From: Paludibaculum fermentans
GTDB taxonomy: Bacteria > Acidobacteriota > Terriglobia > Bryobacterales > Bryobacteraceae
Assembly: GCF_015277775.1 (NCBI RefSeq)
Contig: NZ_CP063849.1
Span: forward strand, 3,038,001 to 3,102,000
Direction: 5' to 3'
Length of the DNA: 64,000 nucleotides
Part shown: piece after piece, positions 1-8,832 of the stretch
Numbering within the stretch: position 1 is the first letter of the stretch
How the letters are laid out: every line of letters starts with the position of its first letter
The notes under the pieces: model-generated
Seen by the model: only the letters and a program-made list of their open reading frames with translations
Database searches by the model: none
Told to the model about the DNA's origin: nothing
Position numbers and translations under genes: made by a program

Positions 1-2039
1 CCCGTTGGGGGGCCTATGGCGATCATTTGCCCCACCGCGTCGTTCTTTCCGAAGAGCGTGCGCGCCAGAGACTGATTCAGGATGATGACCGGCTCCCGGC
101 CTCGAATGTCACCGCCATTGAACAGGCGGCCTGCGATCAAGGGGATATGCATCGCCTCGAAGTACCCGGGGCTGACCATGCGGACAAAACCGCCGGGCAT
201 CTCACCGGGGCCGTAGCTTTTGCCCAGGGCACCGATGCCCCAACTGCGGTCACGGTCGAAGGGCAGGGCGTCTGTGAGGCCGATTGCGGTGATGCCAGGC
301 GCCGCGGCGATCTTCTCCCGGACGCCCAGAAAGAAAGCGTCAAGCTTTTCCGGAGCGGGGTAGCGCCCTCCCGGATCCACCCGCACCACGATGACATGCT
401 CGGACTGGAATCCGCGATCCGCTTCCATGAGTTTGATAAAGCTCCGCATGAGAAGACCGGCACCGATCAGGAGCACGGAAGCCAATGCCACTTCGGTCGC
501 GACCAGCCCTTTGCGAGTCCACTGGCGATTGCTCCCATCCGTCCCGCGGCCCGCCTGTTTCAAGGTTTCGAAGAGCGAACCGTTAAACAGGCTGAGCGCC
601 GGCGCGAGGCCGAAAAGTATACCGGATGACGCTCCAACCACCGCACTGAAGAGTAGAGCCCAAAGGTTCACTTCCACCTGGCTCAGCAGGGGAACACGGC
701 TTCCCTGCAGGCGGGCAACCATGGCGGTCGCGCCGACGGCCAGCGGCAGGCTCAACAGTACACCGGCGGCCGAGAGTAGCAGGCTCTCCGTCAGCAACTG
801 GCGGACGACACGCAGCCGGCCGGCTCCCAGAGCTACTCGCACCGACATCTCTCGCTGGCGGGACATGGTGCGCGCCAGCATCAGATTCGCGAGGTTCACG
901 CACATCAGCAGCAACAACAGCCCGACCGCCGCGGACATCACCGCCAGCGGCCTCTTGACCTGTCCTGAGACATGCTCCCGCAAGGTTGAAAGAGATCCCT
1001 GATAGGAACCGCCCCGTTCGGGATGAAGCTGCTTGATCGTCTTTGTGGCTTGGTCGATCTCAGCTTGCGCAGCAGAGAGCGATACCCCGGGCTTCAGGCG
1101 TCCAACGATTGCCAGAATATTTCCATAATTGCGATCGATGGTGTCGTTCATGGGAAACGGCTCCCACAGGTCGACCTTCGATCCCGGGGTAAATGTGGAA
1201 GCAAAGTCGAACCAGGCAGGCATCACCCCCGCTACGACAACGGGCACGTCGTTGATCGACACCGTGGCGCCAATCACCGCTGGATCGGCCGCGAACAACC
1301 GCCGCCAAAGCCCGTCACTGAGGAGGACCGCCTTGCGGCCATTGGCGACATACTCTTCTGGCGTGAACAGCCGCCCCAGAACAGGTTGAACACCCAGCGT
1401 TTCAAAGAAGCTGTCGGTCACGCCCAGGCCGTTCAGGCGCTCCGGAGTACCACCCGGGCGAGAGAAGTTGTAGGTGAAGTAGCCGAAGAATGCGTTGTAA
1501 CCCGCCAGCTTTTCGAATGAGGTGGTGGTTTCGCGCCAGGACATGAGCGTGCCGATGCGGCTGGTGATCGAACTGGGGTCTGACGCGTCCCGGCCTTTCC
1601 CGGCATTGGCGATCCAGACCAGGCGCTCCGGTTCATGGAAAGGCAGCGGCCTGATCACCAAGGCATGGACGATGGTAAAAACCGTGGTGCTGGCAGCGAT
1701 ACCCAAGGCGAGGATCACGACGGCCACAGCCGTAAAGCCCATGTCACCTTTGAGCCGCCGCGCTGCATAGCGCAGGTCCTGCATCCAGCCGGCGAAGTAC
1801 TCTCTGCGATCCATGCGGTGCTCCCTTTGTGTGCGTTGTTGCCGGCACATCCGGCGGAATTCCTTCAGGTCTCCGAACTGGCGGACGGCCTCGGCGCGGG
1901 CCCGATCGCGCGGCAGACCCTGCTGCATGAGCTGGCTGGTCTTCTCTTCCAGGTGGAAGCGCAGCTCATCATCCACATCGGCTGTGGGGTTGGCGCCGAA
2001 AAACCGCAGATAGCGGCGCCACATGGGCTCTTCGCGCAT
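1..2039 (-). CDS. ADOP-type ABC transporter permease, 3' end cut by window edge
   Basis: Membrane permease of the acidobacterial duplicated orphan permease type (MacB-like periplasmic domain plus FtsX fold, no ATPase of its own in sight). Reading leftwards from the ATG at 2039 the frame is open to the window edge, about 679 codons, so the C-terminus is missing. Residues 1-80 form a soluble helical prefix (RFHLEEKTSQLMQQGL) typical of PadR-linked members. A membrane helix follows at about 101-121 (GFTAVAVVILALGIAAS), then a periplasmic domain, then the first FtsX block with the conserved cytoplasmic stretch REMSVRVALGAGRLRVVRQL. A second duplicated half starts near GLVATEVALASVLLIGAGLL. The start overlaps the padR stop in a TGATG junction, which implies translational coupling. 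The exported substrate is unknown. The family call is firm. Confidence 0.88.
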   Translation of the reverse strand, partial: MREEPMWRRYLRFFGANPTADVDDELRFHLEEKTSQLMQQGLPRDRARAEAVRQFGDLKEFRRMCRQQRTQREHRMDRREYFAGWMQDLRYAARRLKGDMGFTAVAVVILALGIAASTTVFTIVHALVIRPLPFHEPERLVWIANAGKGRDASDPSSITSRIGTLMSWRETTTSFEKLAGYNAFFGYFTYNFSRPGGTPERLNGLGVTDSFFETLGVQPVLGRLFTPEEYVANGRKAVLLSDGLWRRLFAADPAVIGATVSINDVPVVVAGVMPAWFDFASTFTPGSKVDLWEPFPMNDTIDRNYGNILAIVGRLKPGVSLSAAQAEIDQATKTIKQLHPERGGSYQGSLSTLREHVSGQVKRPLAVMSAAVGLLLLLMCVNLANLMLARTMSRQREMSVRVALGAGRLRVVRQLLTESLLLSAAGVLLSLPLAVGATAMVARLQGSRVPLLSQVEVNLWALLFSAVVGASSGILFGLAPALSLFNGSLFETLKQAGRGTDGSNRQWTRKGLVATEVALASVLLIGAGLLMRSFIKLMEADRGFQSEHVIVVRVDPGGRYPAPEKLDAFFLGVREKIAAAPGITAIGLTDALPFDRDRSWGIGALGKSYGPGEMPGGFVRMVSPGYFEAMHIPLIAGRLFNGGDIRGREPVIILNQSLARTLFGKNDAVGQMIAIGPPT

Positions 2040-2395
2040 CAGTGGCCCACCGCCTGTGCTCCTCGGGTCGCGCTGAGGATCTTGGCGATGGCCGCGGCGT
2101 AGTGTTCCCAGGTCCGTGTTTCGCTGGCCAGGCGTTCATGGCCCGCCGGCGTCAGATGATAGTACTTCGCGCGGCGGTTGTTCTCGGAGAGGCCCCATTC
2201 GGCTTCGATCCAGCCTTTATCCTCCATGCGGTAAAGGGCCGGATATAGCGCACCCTCCTCGACCAGGATGGCTTCGTCCGTCTGCTGGCGGATCCACTGG
2301 GCGATGGCGTAGCCGTGCAAGGCTCCCCAGCTCAATGTTTTCAAGATGATAACATCCAGCGTGCCGCGTACGACGTCGAGCGATTGCTTCTGCAT
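2039..2395 (-). CDS. PadR-family transcriptional regulator
   Basis: Predicted DNA-binding repressor of 118 residues, the normal size for short PadR proteins. The winged helix shows the usual landmarks: GTLDVIILKTLSWGALHGYAI, then EEGALYPALYRMEDKGWIEAEW, then SENNRRAKYYHLTPAGHERL as the wing and last helix. An AAGGGA ribosome site lies about 7 bases before the ATG. It is the first gene of a two-gene unit with the ADOP permease, whose start overlaps this stop. PadR genes in front of ADOP permeases recur in Acidobacteria, so autoregulation of the pair is likely but inferred. A second PadR/ADOP pair is present at 53174-56149. Confidence 0.9.
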   Translation of the reverse strand: MQKQSLDVVRGTLDVIILKTLSWGALHGYAIAQWIRQQTDEAILVEEGALYPALYRMEDKGWIEAEWGLSENNRRAKYYHLTPAGHERLASETRTWEHYAAAIAKILSATRGAQAVGH

Positions 2396-2399
2396 GCTT

Positions 2400-2452
2400 C
2401 CCTTAAGAACCTAAGGGGAGTATGGCGTGACCATCCCTCAGGTTTCAAGGGG
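2400..2452 (-). promoter_or_regulatory. Possible PadR operator: two related dyads upstream of padR
   Basis: Just upstream of padR are two similar imperfect palindromes. One at 2400-2417 has arms CCCTTA and TAAGGG; the other at 2435-2452 has outer arms CCCT and AGGGG and a shared core AGGTT on opposite strands. The inner one overlaps the ribosome-binding region. The position and duplication fit an autoregulatory operator, but no PadR consensus was available to test. Confidence 0.3.
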
Positions 2453-2476
2453 AGGGAAAGTAAACTTATCGGTGAA

Positions 2477-2875
2477 CTAAGCGACGCCCAATTGCTTCAT
2501 CATCGATGCGGAGTCACGAGCGCCCCAGCGGGCCGCGATCTTGCCATTGCGAAGGTGAAACCACTCCATCGCCACCAGCGAGTAAGCCTTTCCGGTCGGC
2601 TGAATGCCTCGAAACGCCTTGGTGAAGGTGCCCTGCTCGTTGAAACGCACGGCGACGATGGAACCTTCGCCCACCATGTCCTCAATTTCCAATTGAGGGC
2701 GGTAGGCCTCATGCAATTCGCGCCAAATCCTCAAGGCAACGTCCAGTCCGCCTTGGCCGAGAACGCCATGGATTTCCACATCCTCGGTGCACAGGCCGGC
2801 GATGGCTTCGAAGTCGCCGCGGTTGAACGCTTCGACATAGGCTTTCACCGTGGTTGTGTTAACTCGAGGACTCAT
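2477..2875 (-). CDS. SnoaL/NTF2-like protein
   Basis: Small single-domain protein of 132 residues with the cone-shaped NTF2-like fold seen in SnoaL-type ester cyclases and many proteins of unknown substrate. The sequence shows the typical opening helix (TTVKAYVEAFNRGDFEAIAG), a Glu-His pair in TEDVEIHG, and the strand pattern EWFHLRNGKIAARWGARD near the end. The start at 2875 is preferred over a further upstream one because GGAG lies about 10 bases before it. It stands alone between padR and the kinase gene. The fold call is good, but the reaction and substrate cannot be read from the sequence. Confidence 0.75.
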   Translation of the reverse strand: MSPRVNTTTVKAYVEAFNRGDFEAIAGLCTEDVEIHGVLGQGGLDVALRIWRELHEAYRPQLEIEDMVGEGSIVAVRFNEQGTFTKAFRGIQPTGKAYSLVAMEWFHLRNGKIAARWGARDSASMMKQLGVA

Positions 2876-3053
2876 GACCGTGGATCTCCACGCTGTCATC
2901 TTACCCAGTCAACTTGTCGTTGAGACGCCTCGGAATCGAAAGAGAAGCAGTCTTCGGCAGGAACATCGCCCAACGGCTGGGACTGAGCCGCACGCCGCGC
3001 GATAAACCGGCGAGGCTTGCTTGTAAATGTTGATTGTAAGGTACTTATACAGA

Positions 3054-5795
3054 TCAACGCGCAACGGCGGTGACTGACGCGCCCACCCGAGCTTCCGCCA
3101 TCGCCGCTTCCAGTTCCGGGAAGTGGATGCCCGCCCGATTCAGATCTTCCCAGGCCTGGATGGTCTGCTGGAACCAGGAGCGCGCCTCCTCTGAACGACC
3201 CAGGATCCGGCAGACCTCTCCCATCTCCAACAGCGACAAAGGAACCTCCCGCCGGGTAAAAGACTGGCCGGCGGTAGCCTGCGCCGCGACCTGGCGTGCG
3301 CGGTTCACCACCTCGGATGCGATCGCCAGCGCCTCGGAAGCGCGGCCCTGCCCGGCAAGTTGCTTAGCCAAGGCGCGCTGCACTTTGAACAGTTCAAGCA
3401 GGTCAGTCGTGTTTTTGGGATCACGAGACACCAGCATGCGCATGCGCTCCAGGCCGCGGCGCAGATACTGGACGCCCTCTGCGCGCTGGCCGTGGTCCCC
3501 CAGGCGCTCTCCCAGGGCAGCCTCGGTCAACGCCATGTAGAGCTGATCGACGCCGTTGTCGGGCATCCGCTTCAAGCGGGCCTGGAAGATGTCCTTCGCA
3601 CGCCGGAGGTAACTCACTGACTCAGCCCACTGGCCGGGCGCCGACAATTCCTCGCCCGCGGTGGTGAGGTACTGCCCCAGATTGCTCTCCGATGTCGCAT
3701 CGCCGGAGTCCTGCGCAGCCAGGCGCTCGCCGATGCGCACGGCGGCTCGGAGGTGACTGGCTGCTTCCGCCTCGCGGCCGGAGGTGCTGCGTAGCATGTC
3801 GCCCACAATTTGGTGCGACCGGGCCAATTTACGCTGGCCGACGACACTGCCCGGGTTGGCCGCGGCGCTCCTTTCCGCATCGGCCAGGATGCTTTGGTAC
3901 AGTTCGAGACTAAGCTGCCAGCGGCCCTGCCGGCGATAGATCGCCGCTAGGCCGTTGCGGACCCCAGTCTCGATTTCGTCCAGCTCCTGATTCCGGATCC
4001 CTCGCGACTTCAGGGACTGGCAGCCCTCCAGAGCCACTTGGGCGTGCTCCTCCGCACTGGCCAGGCGGTATTCCGTGCGATACAACTGCGCCAGCCGCCA
4101 CTGGACCAGGGCCTTCACCTGCTCGGCATCCGGATTCGGACCACGGGTATCGATGAGCCGTTGGGTAAGCCCCGCCGCCGACAGCAGATGTTCCTGGACT
4201 TGCGCCGGATTGCCCAACTCGCCTTGCACACCGGCGATACGCTCGTGGAGGCGGGCGAGCAGGACGGCATCCTCCGGTTCAGGTTCCCCCCGGCCGCGCT
4301 TCCGTTCCAGCAGCATCCTCCCACTTTCGAGGTCGGATAACGCCTTGGCGCTCGAGTCGGCAATCTCTCCGAGGCGCAGGTACGTGGTCGCAAACTCGTT
4401 GGCCAGGGACGCGTCGTCGGCTGCCCCTTGTGCTACGAGATTCCGCAGGTAGTTCTCGACATGCGAGATGATGGCGCGGCGCGCCGGAGCGGTCCCGGGG
4501 ATGTCGCGCAACTGGCTGTGCAGGTCGACGAGCACCGTTCGTGCAAAGCCACGGAGCTCCGCGAAGCGCTGTTCCGCCCGGCGCGCCTGCCGGACGGCTA
4601 CCACCGTGCCCGTAATCAGCGAGGCAGCCACCAGCAAGCCCGCCGTGACCGGCCATCGATGCCGAGAGAGGAACTTCCCCAGGCTATAGAGCGGCGTGTC
4701 CGCGCGAGCCCGCACCGGCTGGCCTTCCATGTGGCGGCGCAGATCCTCGCTGAACTGTTCGACGGAACCGTAGCGGCGCTCGGCGTGTTTCCGCATCGCC
4801 ATCTGCACGATGTTGTCGAGGTCTCCGGACAGGCGCCGGCGCAGGCGGGGTGGCAGATTGGGCAGTTCGCTCAGCTTCCGCGGCTCGGTCTGGCAGACGA
4901 CCCGCTCCGCTTCGTGCAAACCGGGTCCGGTGACGCGATAGGGCCGTTCGCCGGCCAGAAGCTCGAAGAGCACCACCCCAAGCGAGTAGACATCGCTAGC
5001 CGTGGTGACGGCCGCGCCCTGAATCTGCTCGGGACTCGCATAGTCCGGCGTCATCATGTGGGAAGACGTCTGGACAAGATCCGTCTCGGACGGCGCGATC
5101 ATCTTGGCCACGCCGAAGTCGAGCAACTTCACGCTACCGTCGGGGGTGACCAGGATGTTGGCTGGTTTGAGGTCGCGGTGGACCACAAGCTTCTGATGGG
5201 CCGATTGGACGGCCGCACAGACACTGCGCATCAGGCGCAGGCGGTCCGGCACAGATAGGTTGCGCTCCCTGACGTACTGCGTGATGGGGACGCCCTCAAC
5301 GAACTCCATCACCAGGTAGGGAACGCCGTCGCTCGTGCCGCCGTCGAGCAGGCGGGCGATGTTGGGGTGGTCGAGGTCCGCGAGAATCTGACGCTCCGAC
5401 CGGAACCGGCTGACAGCTTCCGGCCCGGCCAGCATGCGCGGGATTACCTTGATGGCGACTTCCTTGTGGTACTGGTCGTCGTCGCGGACGGCCCGGTAAA
5501 CCACACCCATGCCACCCCGCCCAATCAGCGAGATGACACGGTAAGCGCCCAGGAGCGAACCGACCAAAGGATCCTGATCCGCCTCCGCCGCCATCGAGTC
5601 CGAAGTACTCTCAATGACATCCCGGATCAGGTCCAGAGTTGAGGCCGCGAGCATCTCCTCCACCTCGCGCCTCAACTCCTGATCGTCGCCGCAAGCCTCT
5701 TTCAGATAGCCCGGCCGCCGCTCCTCCGGCAGGTCGGCCGCAGTCTGAAAGACCTCCTCCAGCTTGTTCCAGCGCTCTGGGAGCATGCTTGCCAT
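3054..5795 (-). CDS. Membrane Ser/Thr protein kinase with TPR-rich C-terminus
   Basis: Hanks-type kinase of 913 residues. The catalytic domain is complete: glycine loop GRGGMG at 92-97, ATP lysine K116 in VAIKV, HRDLKPAN from 206, DFG at 226-228 and a SPE motif at 254-256. One transmembrane helix lies at about 381-401 (WPVTAGLLVAASLITGTVVA). After it, about 500 residues are helical with tetratricopeptide character (for example IVGDMLRSTSGREAEAASHL). The kinase domain would be cytoplasmic and the TPR part outside the inner membrane. It lies 166 bases downstream of an ECF sigma factor gene on the same strand, a pairing that recurs in Acidobacteria. No strong ribosome site is visible, and Met4 could be the start instead. 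The kinase call is certain; its signal and targets are unknown. Confidence 0.92.
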   Translation of the reverse strand: MASMLPERWNKLEEVFQTAADLPEERRPGYLKEACGDDQELRREVEEMLAASTLDLIRDVIESTSDSMAAEADQDPLVGSLLGAYRVISLIGRGGMGVVYRAVRDDDQYHKEVAIKVIPRMLAGPEAVSRFRSERQILADLDHPNIARLLDGGTSDGVPYLVMEFVEGVPITQYVRERNLSVPDRLRLMRSVCAAVQSAHQKLVVHRDLKPANILVTPDGSVKLLDFGVAKMIAPSETDLVQTSSHMMTPDYASPEQIQGAAVTTASDVYSLGVVLFELLAGERPYRVTGPGLHEAERVVCQTEPRKLSELPNLPPRLRRRLSGDLDNIVQMAMRKHAERRYGSVEQFSEDLRRHMEGQPVRARADTPLYSLGKFLSRHRWPVTAGLLVAASLITGTVVAVRQARRAEQRFAELRGFARTVLVDLHSQLRDIPGTAPARRAIISHVENYLRNLVAQGAADDASLANEFATTYLRLGEIADSSAKALSDLESGRMLLERKRGRGEPEPEDAVLLARLHERIAGVQGELGNPAQVQEHLLSAAGLTQRLIDTRGPNPDAEQVKALVQWRLAQLYRTEYRLASAEEHAQVALEGCQSLKSRGIRNQELDEIETGVRNGLAAIYRRQGRWQLSLELYQSILADAERSAAANPGSVVGQRKLARSHQIVGDMLRSTSGREAEAASHLRAAVRIGERLAAQDSGDATSESNLGQYLTTAGEELSAPGQWAESVSYLRRAKDIFQARLKRMPDNGVDQLYMALTEAALGERLGDHGQRAEGVQYLRRGLERMRMLVSRDPKNTTDLLELFKVQRALAKQLAGQGRASEALAIASEVVNRARQVAAQATAGQSFTRREVPLSLLEMGEVCRILGRSEEARSWFQQTIQAWEDLNRAGIHFPELEAAMAEARVGASVTAVAR

Positions 5796-5961
5796 TCTAG
5801 CGGCGCAGCCAGCCTCCCTAGATTCTCAATCGATTCAAGACGGGCACACGGCTTGCTCTCCGTGCGCCGCCCTCGCATCCGTCGCTTACACCCTTACAAG
5901 CGGCAACGGAGGCGCCGATCGATCACGCCCGGCGGATTATTTTCGTCCCGGCTGGAAATTT

Positions 5962-6540
5962 TCAGGCCCTGGGCGGACCGGAGGTCATCTGCCGCTGCAG
6001 CCAGGCCTCGGCCATGCGCTGTTCGCGCCCCACTGTGGCTGTGGAGATCCCCAGAACTTCAGCCGTCTCCTCCACGCTGAGCCCGCCGAAATAGCGCAAT
6101 TCAACGACTCGGCCCTTGCGCGGATCCAGCTTCTCCAATTCGCTGAGTGCGTCATCGAGGGTGGCCAGCAGCGCCGGCCGTTCGGCGCTCGAGGAGATGG
6201 CCTCGTTCCATTCGACTCTCTGCACTTCGCCGCCGCGCTTCAACCTTGCTTTCGAGCGGGCGTAGTCGACCAGGATCAACCGCATGAGATGAGCCGCCAC
6301 GCCGTAGAAGTGGGCACGGCTCTTCCAGTCCTTTTCCCGCTGGTCCACCAGGCGCAGGTAGGCTTCGTGCAGCAATGCCGTGGGCTGCAGCGTATGGCCC
6401 TCGCGCTCACGGCGCAGGAAGCCGGAGGCGATACGCCGCAGTTCGTGGTAAACGAGTGGGGTAAGTTCTTCCAGGGCATTGGCTTCCCCGCTCTGCCATT
6501 GACGCAGGAGACGAGTAACGGCCTCGCTATCGGGAGTCAC
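5962..6540 (-). CDS. ECF-type RNA polymerase sigma factor
   Basis: Sigma-70 family member of the ECF group common in Acidobacteria and Planctomycetes, about 192 residues from the GTG at 6540. That start is chosen because GGGAG sits 6 bases before it; an ATG 7 codons upstream has no comparable site. Region 2 is seen in VTRLLRQWQSGEANALEELTP and YHELRRIASGFLRRER, with PTALLHEAYLRLVD following. Region 4 is the C-terminal helix-turn-helix RYFGGLSVEETAEVLGIS. No anti-sigma gene is adjacent. Instead the next gene in the same direction is a Ser/Thr kinase, so phosphorylation-based control is a reasonable inference. Confidence 0.9.
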   Translation of the reverse strand: MTPDSEAVTRLLRQWQSGEANALEELTPLVYHELRRIASGFLRREREGHTLQPTALLHEAYLRLVDQREKDWKSRAHFYGVAAHLMRLILVDYARSKARLKRGGEVQRVEWNEAISSSAERPALLATLDDALSELEKLDPRKGRVVELRYFGGLSVEETAEVLGISTATVGREQRMAEAWLQRQMTSGPPRA

Positions 6541-6726
6541 AGGCGATCTCCCGCCAGACATCCGTCCATCCGCCGGTCGCAGGGCGTAACCATGAAAGAA
6601 TCAATAGCTTAGCCTGAATCGGCAGCCTCTCGCAATCAGGCGGATCAGGCGCACGCCAGGCGTGACTCCAGGCGGCGGCACCCGCTGCCGGTGATCCCGG
6701 ATGGACGGATCCCGCGCGTTCTGGTT

Positions 6727-8826
6727 ATGGGCCTCTTCGTCAAATCACGTCTCCTGCCTGCCGCCGTCATGCTTTTGTCTGGAATTGACCTCCCCGCGCA
6801 GATCTTTGGACCCGCCGGCAACGTGAAGGCATGGGAAGGCACGATTCGAGTTCGGGGCAATACGTCGGGATCCCACTCGCATCCGGTGATGGGGCAGGAC
6901 GACTGGAATGTGAGCTATTCCGGCGATCTGAAAGTGCGGCTCGACACCAAGTCGCCCTACGGACCCATCTGGACCGGCACCGTGACCGGCACGGCCGCCA
7001 TTGATGCGACTCAGTCGCATACCCTGGTGGGCTGCACCACCACCAACACACTGAAAGGCTCCGGGCCGCCGACAGTTCCCTACAAGAAAGAACAGGTCGT
7101 ACTGCAACTGACGTCCACGGGGGAATACCACCTCATTCTGGGCGCCGATGTGATCCAGGCGCACTGGTCGGAGCGGACACAATGTGCAATTCTGCCCAAG
7201 CCGCCGCAGGACGGGGACGATCTCTACACATATTTCTCCGATGAAACACAGATGGTCGGCCCCCTGCCGGTTTCCGATGCAATCCTGCGAGGCAGCGCGG
7301 ACTTTACCAGGAACACCCCTTTTGAACGCCCTACCTTTATGGACGGTGAGCCTCCGGTCTCCATGCAGGTGGAATGGGAACTTCATCCCGCGGGGGCGGC
7401 CGAGGAAGATGAGGTAATCATCCTGCTGACGGATGAGTACAGACAGTTCCGGCCGGAGGCGGCGGCTGGGGGCGGTGCCGGCAGCGGCCTGCGCCTGACA
7501 GCCCGCCTCCAGAAGAAGGGCGGCGGCGCGCCGTCGGCGAGGGCGGCTCTCTTTGAGTGGAAGTTTGTCCAATGCTCCCGAGAACCCGGATTCGCGCTGA
7601 ACGCACCCTTCAAGGATGCCTCTGTCGACCCCGACCTGAGGTTCGAAGCGGCCTCGAACTTCATCGTGACGGATCAGGAGGGACAGCAGGGGTCCACGCC
7701 ACCCGGCCAGTGGGAGACCTCGACCGCGGCGATCTCAGCTCACGACTGGGGCGCCTGGGGCAGCATCCAGGTATCGGCGATTCTACTCGACGGGCGGCGG
7801 ATCCTTGGCCACCTGGAGGGCGACACCGCGCAGACCGATGTCCGCCTGCCAAAACGGGCGGACGGTGACCTGATCGCGGAGATCTGGCGCGCGCAGAAGG
7901 GCGTGGGTGGACGATCCGACACCAGCGACGACGAGGCCGATCCGGTGGGCGACGGGACGGCGGGCGACGGTCTCACGCTTTATGAGGAGTACCGCGGCTT
8001 CATCGAGAACGGCCAACACATAGAAGGGAATCCGTTCAAGAAGGACTATTTCATCCACAACCGCGCCGGCGGAGTCTATCTCTCCGGTATCCGCCTGTTC
8101 CGGCGTTTGAGCGGATTGGATGTGCACTACGAAATGACGGCCGACGAACTCAGCATGGATCGCGTGGTGAATTTCAATCGCGCAATGGGTCCGCACCGCG
8201 TGGACCAGCATGGGGTGGAGATCTTCCTCTTTGCCAACAACCCGGGGTATGCCATCGCGTCGGGTGGTCCCGGAAATCCGGTGAAGATCACAGGCGTGTT
8301 TGTCCCTGCCTTGACGCCACCGGTCCAGCCGGGTACGGCGCGCTACTTCAACTCGACCCTGGCACACGAGTTATTCCACGCATGCAATGTCTATCACCAC
8401 GGTGACGGAGGTGACCGTGATGTGACCTGGCGCCGTGTGCCCGGCACCGACACCGTCCTGGAGAAAGCCGGCGGCAACGAACAGCAGGTCTCGATCCTGC
8501 GCGAGGACGGCACCCTGATCAACTCACTGATGCCCGAGGCGCCGCTTGCAGTGACGCTGGGCATGAAGGACGGCCCGCACTGCGGCGAGGACGATTGCGT
8601 GATGCGCTACGACGTGTCGGGCGGGTACATCGCGGACACGGATCCCACGCTGCGCTATCGCGTGCAGGAGGCAACCGGCATGAAGTTGTGTTCCTCCGGC
8701 GCGGGCACGGGCGTCAACGATGCCAACCGCACGCCGCAGTCGAGATATGGCCCCGCTGCCGCCGGGCGCGGGACCTGCAGCAGCCAGATTCTCGTGAATG
8801 ACGCCGTCAAGGCCCCCGAAAGGTAG
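6727..8826 (+). CDS. Secreted HExxH protein, putative metallopeptidase
   Basis: Large exported protein of unknown family, about 699 residues from the ATG at 6727. An in-frame GTG at 6691 is possible, but the signal peptide fits the later start (GLFVKSRLLPAAVMLLSG, cleavage after LPAQ). The N-terminal half looks beta-rich. Near the C-terminus is HELFHACNVYHH at about residues 547-558, which matches the HExxH zinc-protease signature with a further His downstream. The motif is preceded by STLA as in many gluzincins and metzincins. Six bases separate it from the next gene, another exported protein, so the two are co-transcribed. Zinc peptidase activity is inferred from the motif alone. Confidence 0.65.
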   Translation: MGLFVKSRLLPAAVMLLSGIDLPAQIFGPAGNVKAWEGTIRVRGNTSGSHSHPVMGQDDWNVSYSGDLKVRLDTKSPYGPIWTGTVTGTAAIDATQSHTLVGCTTTNTLKGSGPPTVPYKKEQVVLQLTSTGEYHLILGADVIQAHWSERTQCAILPKPPQDGDDLYTYFSDETQMVGPLPVSDAILRGSADFTRNTPFERPTFMDGEPPVSMQVEWELHPAGAAEEDEVIILLTDEYRQFRPEAAAGGGAGSGLRLTARLQKKGGGAPSARAALFEWKFVQCSREPGFALNAPFKDASVDPDLRFEAASNFIVTDQEGQQGSTPPGQWETSTAAISAHDWGAWGSIQVSAILLDGRRILGHLEGDTAQTDVRLPKRADGDLIAEIWRAQKGVGGRSDTSDDEADPVGDGTAGDGLTLYEEYRGFIENGQHIEGNPFKKDYFIHNRAGGVYLSGIRLFRRLSGLDVHYEMTADELSMDRVVNFNRAMGPHRVDQHGVEIFLFANNPGYAIASGGPGNPVKITGVFVPALTPPVQPGTARYFNSTLAHELFHACNVYHHGDGGDRDVTWRRVPGTDTVLEKAGGNEQQVSILREDGTLINSLMPEAPLAVTLGMKDGPHCGEDDCVMRYDVSGGYIADTDPTLRYRVQEATGMKLCSSGAGTGVNDANRTPQSRYGPAAAGRGTCSSQILVNDAVKAPER

Positions 8827-8832
8827 ACCAAC

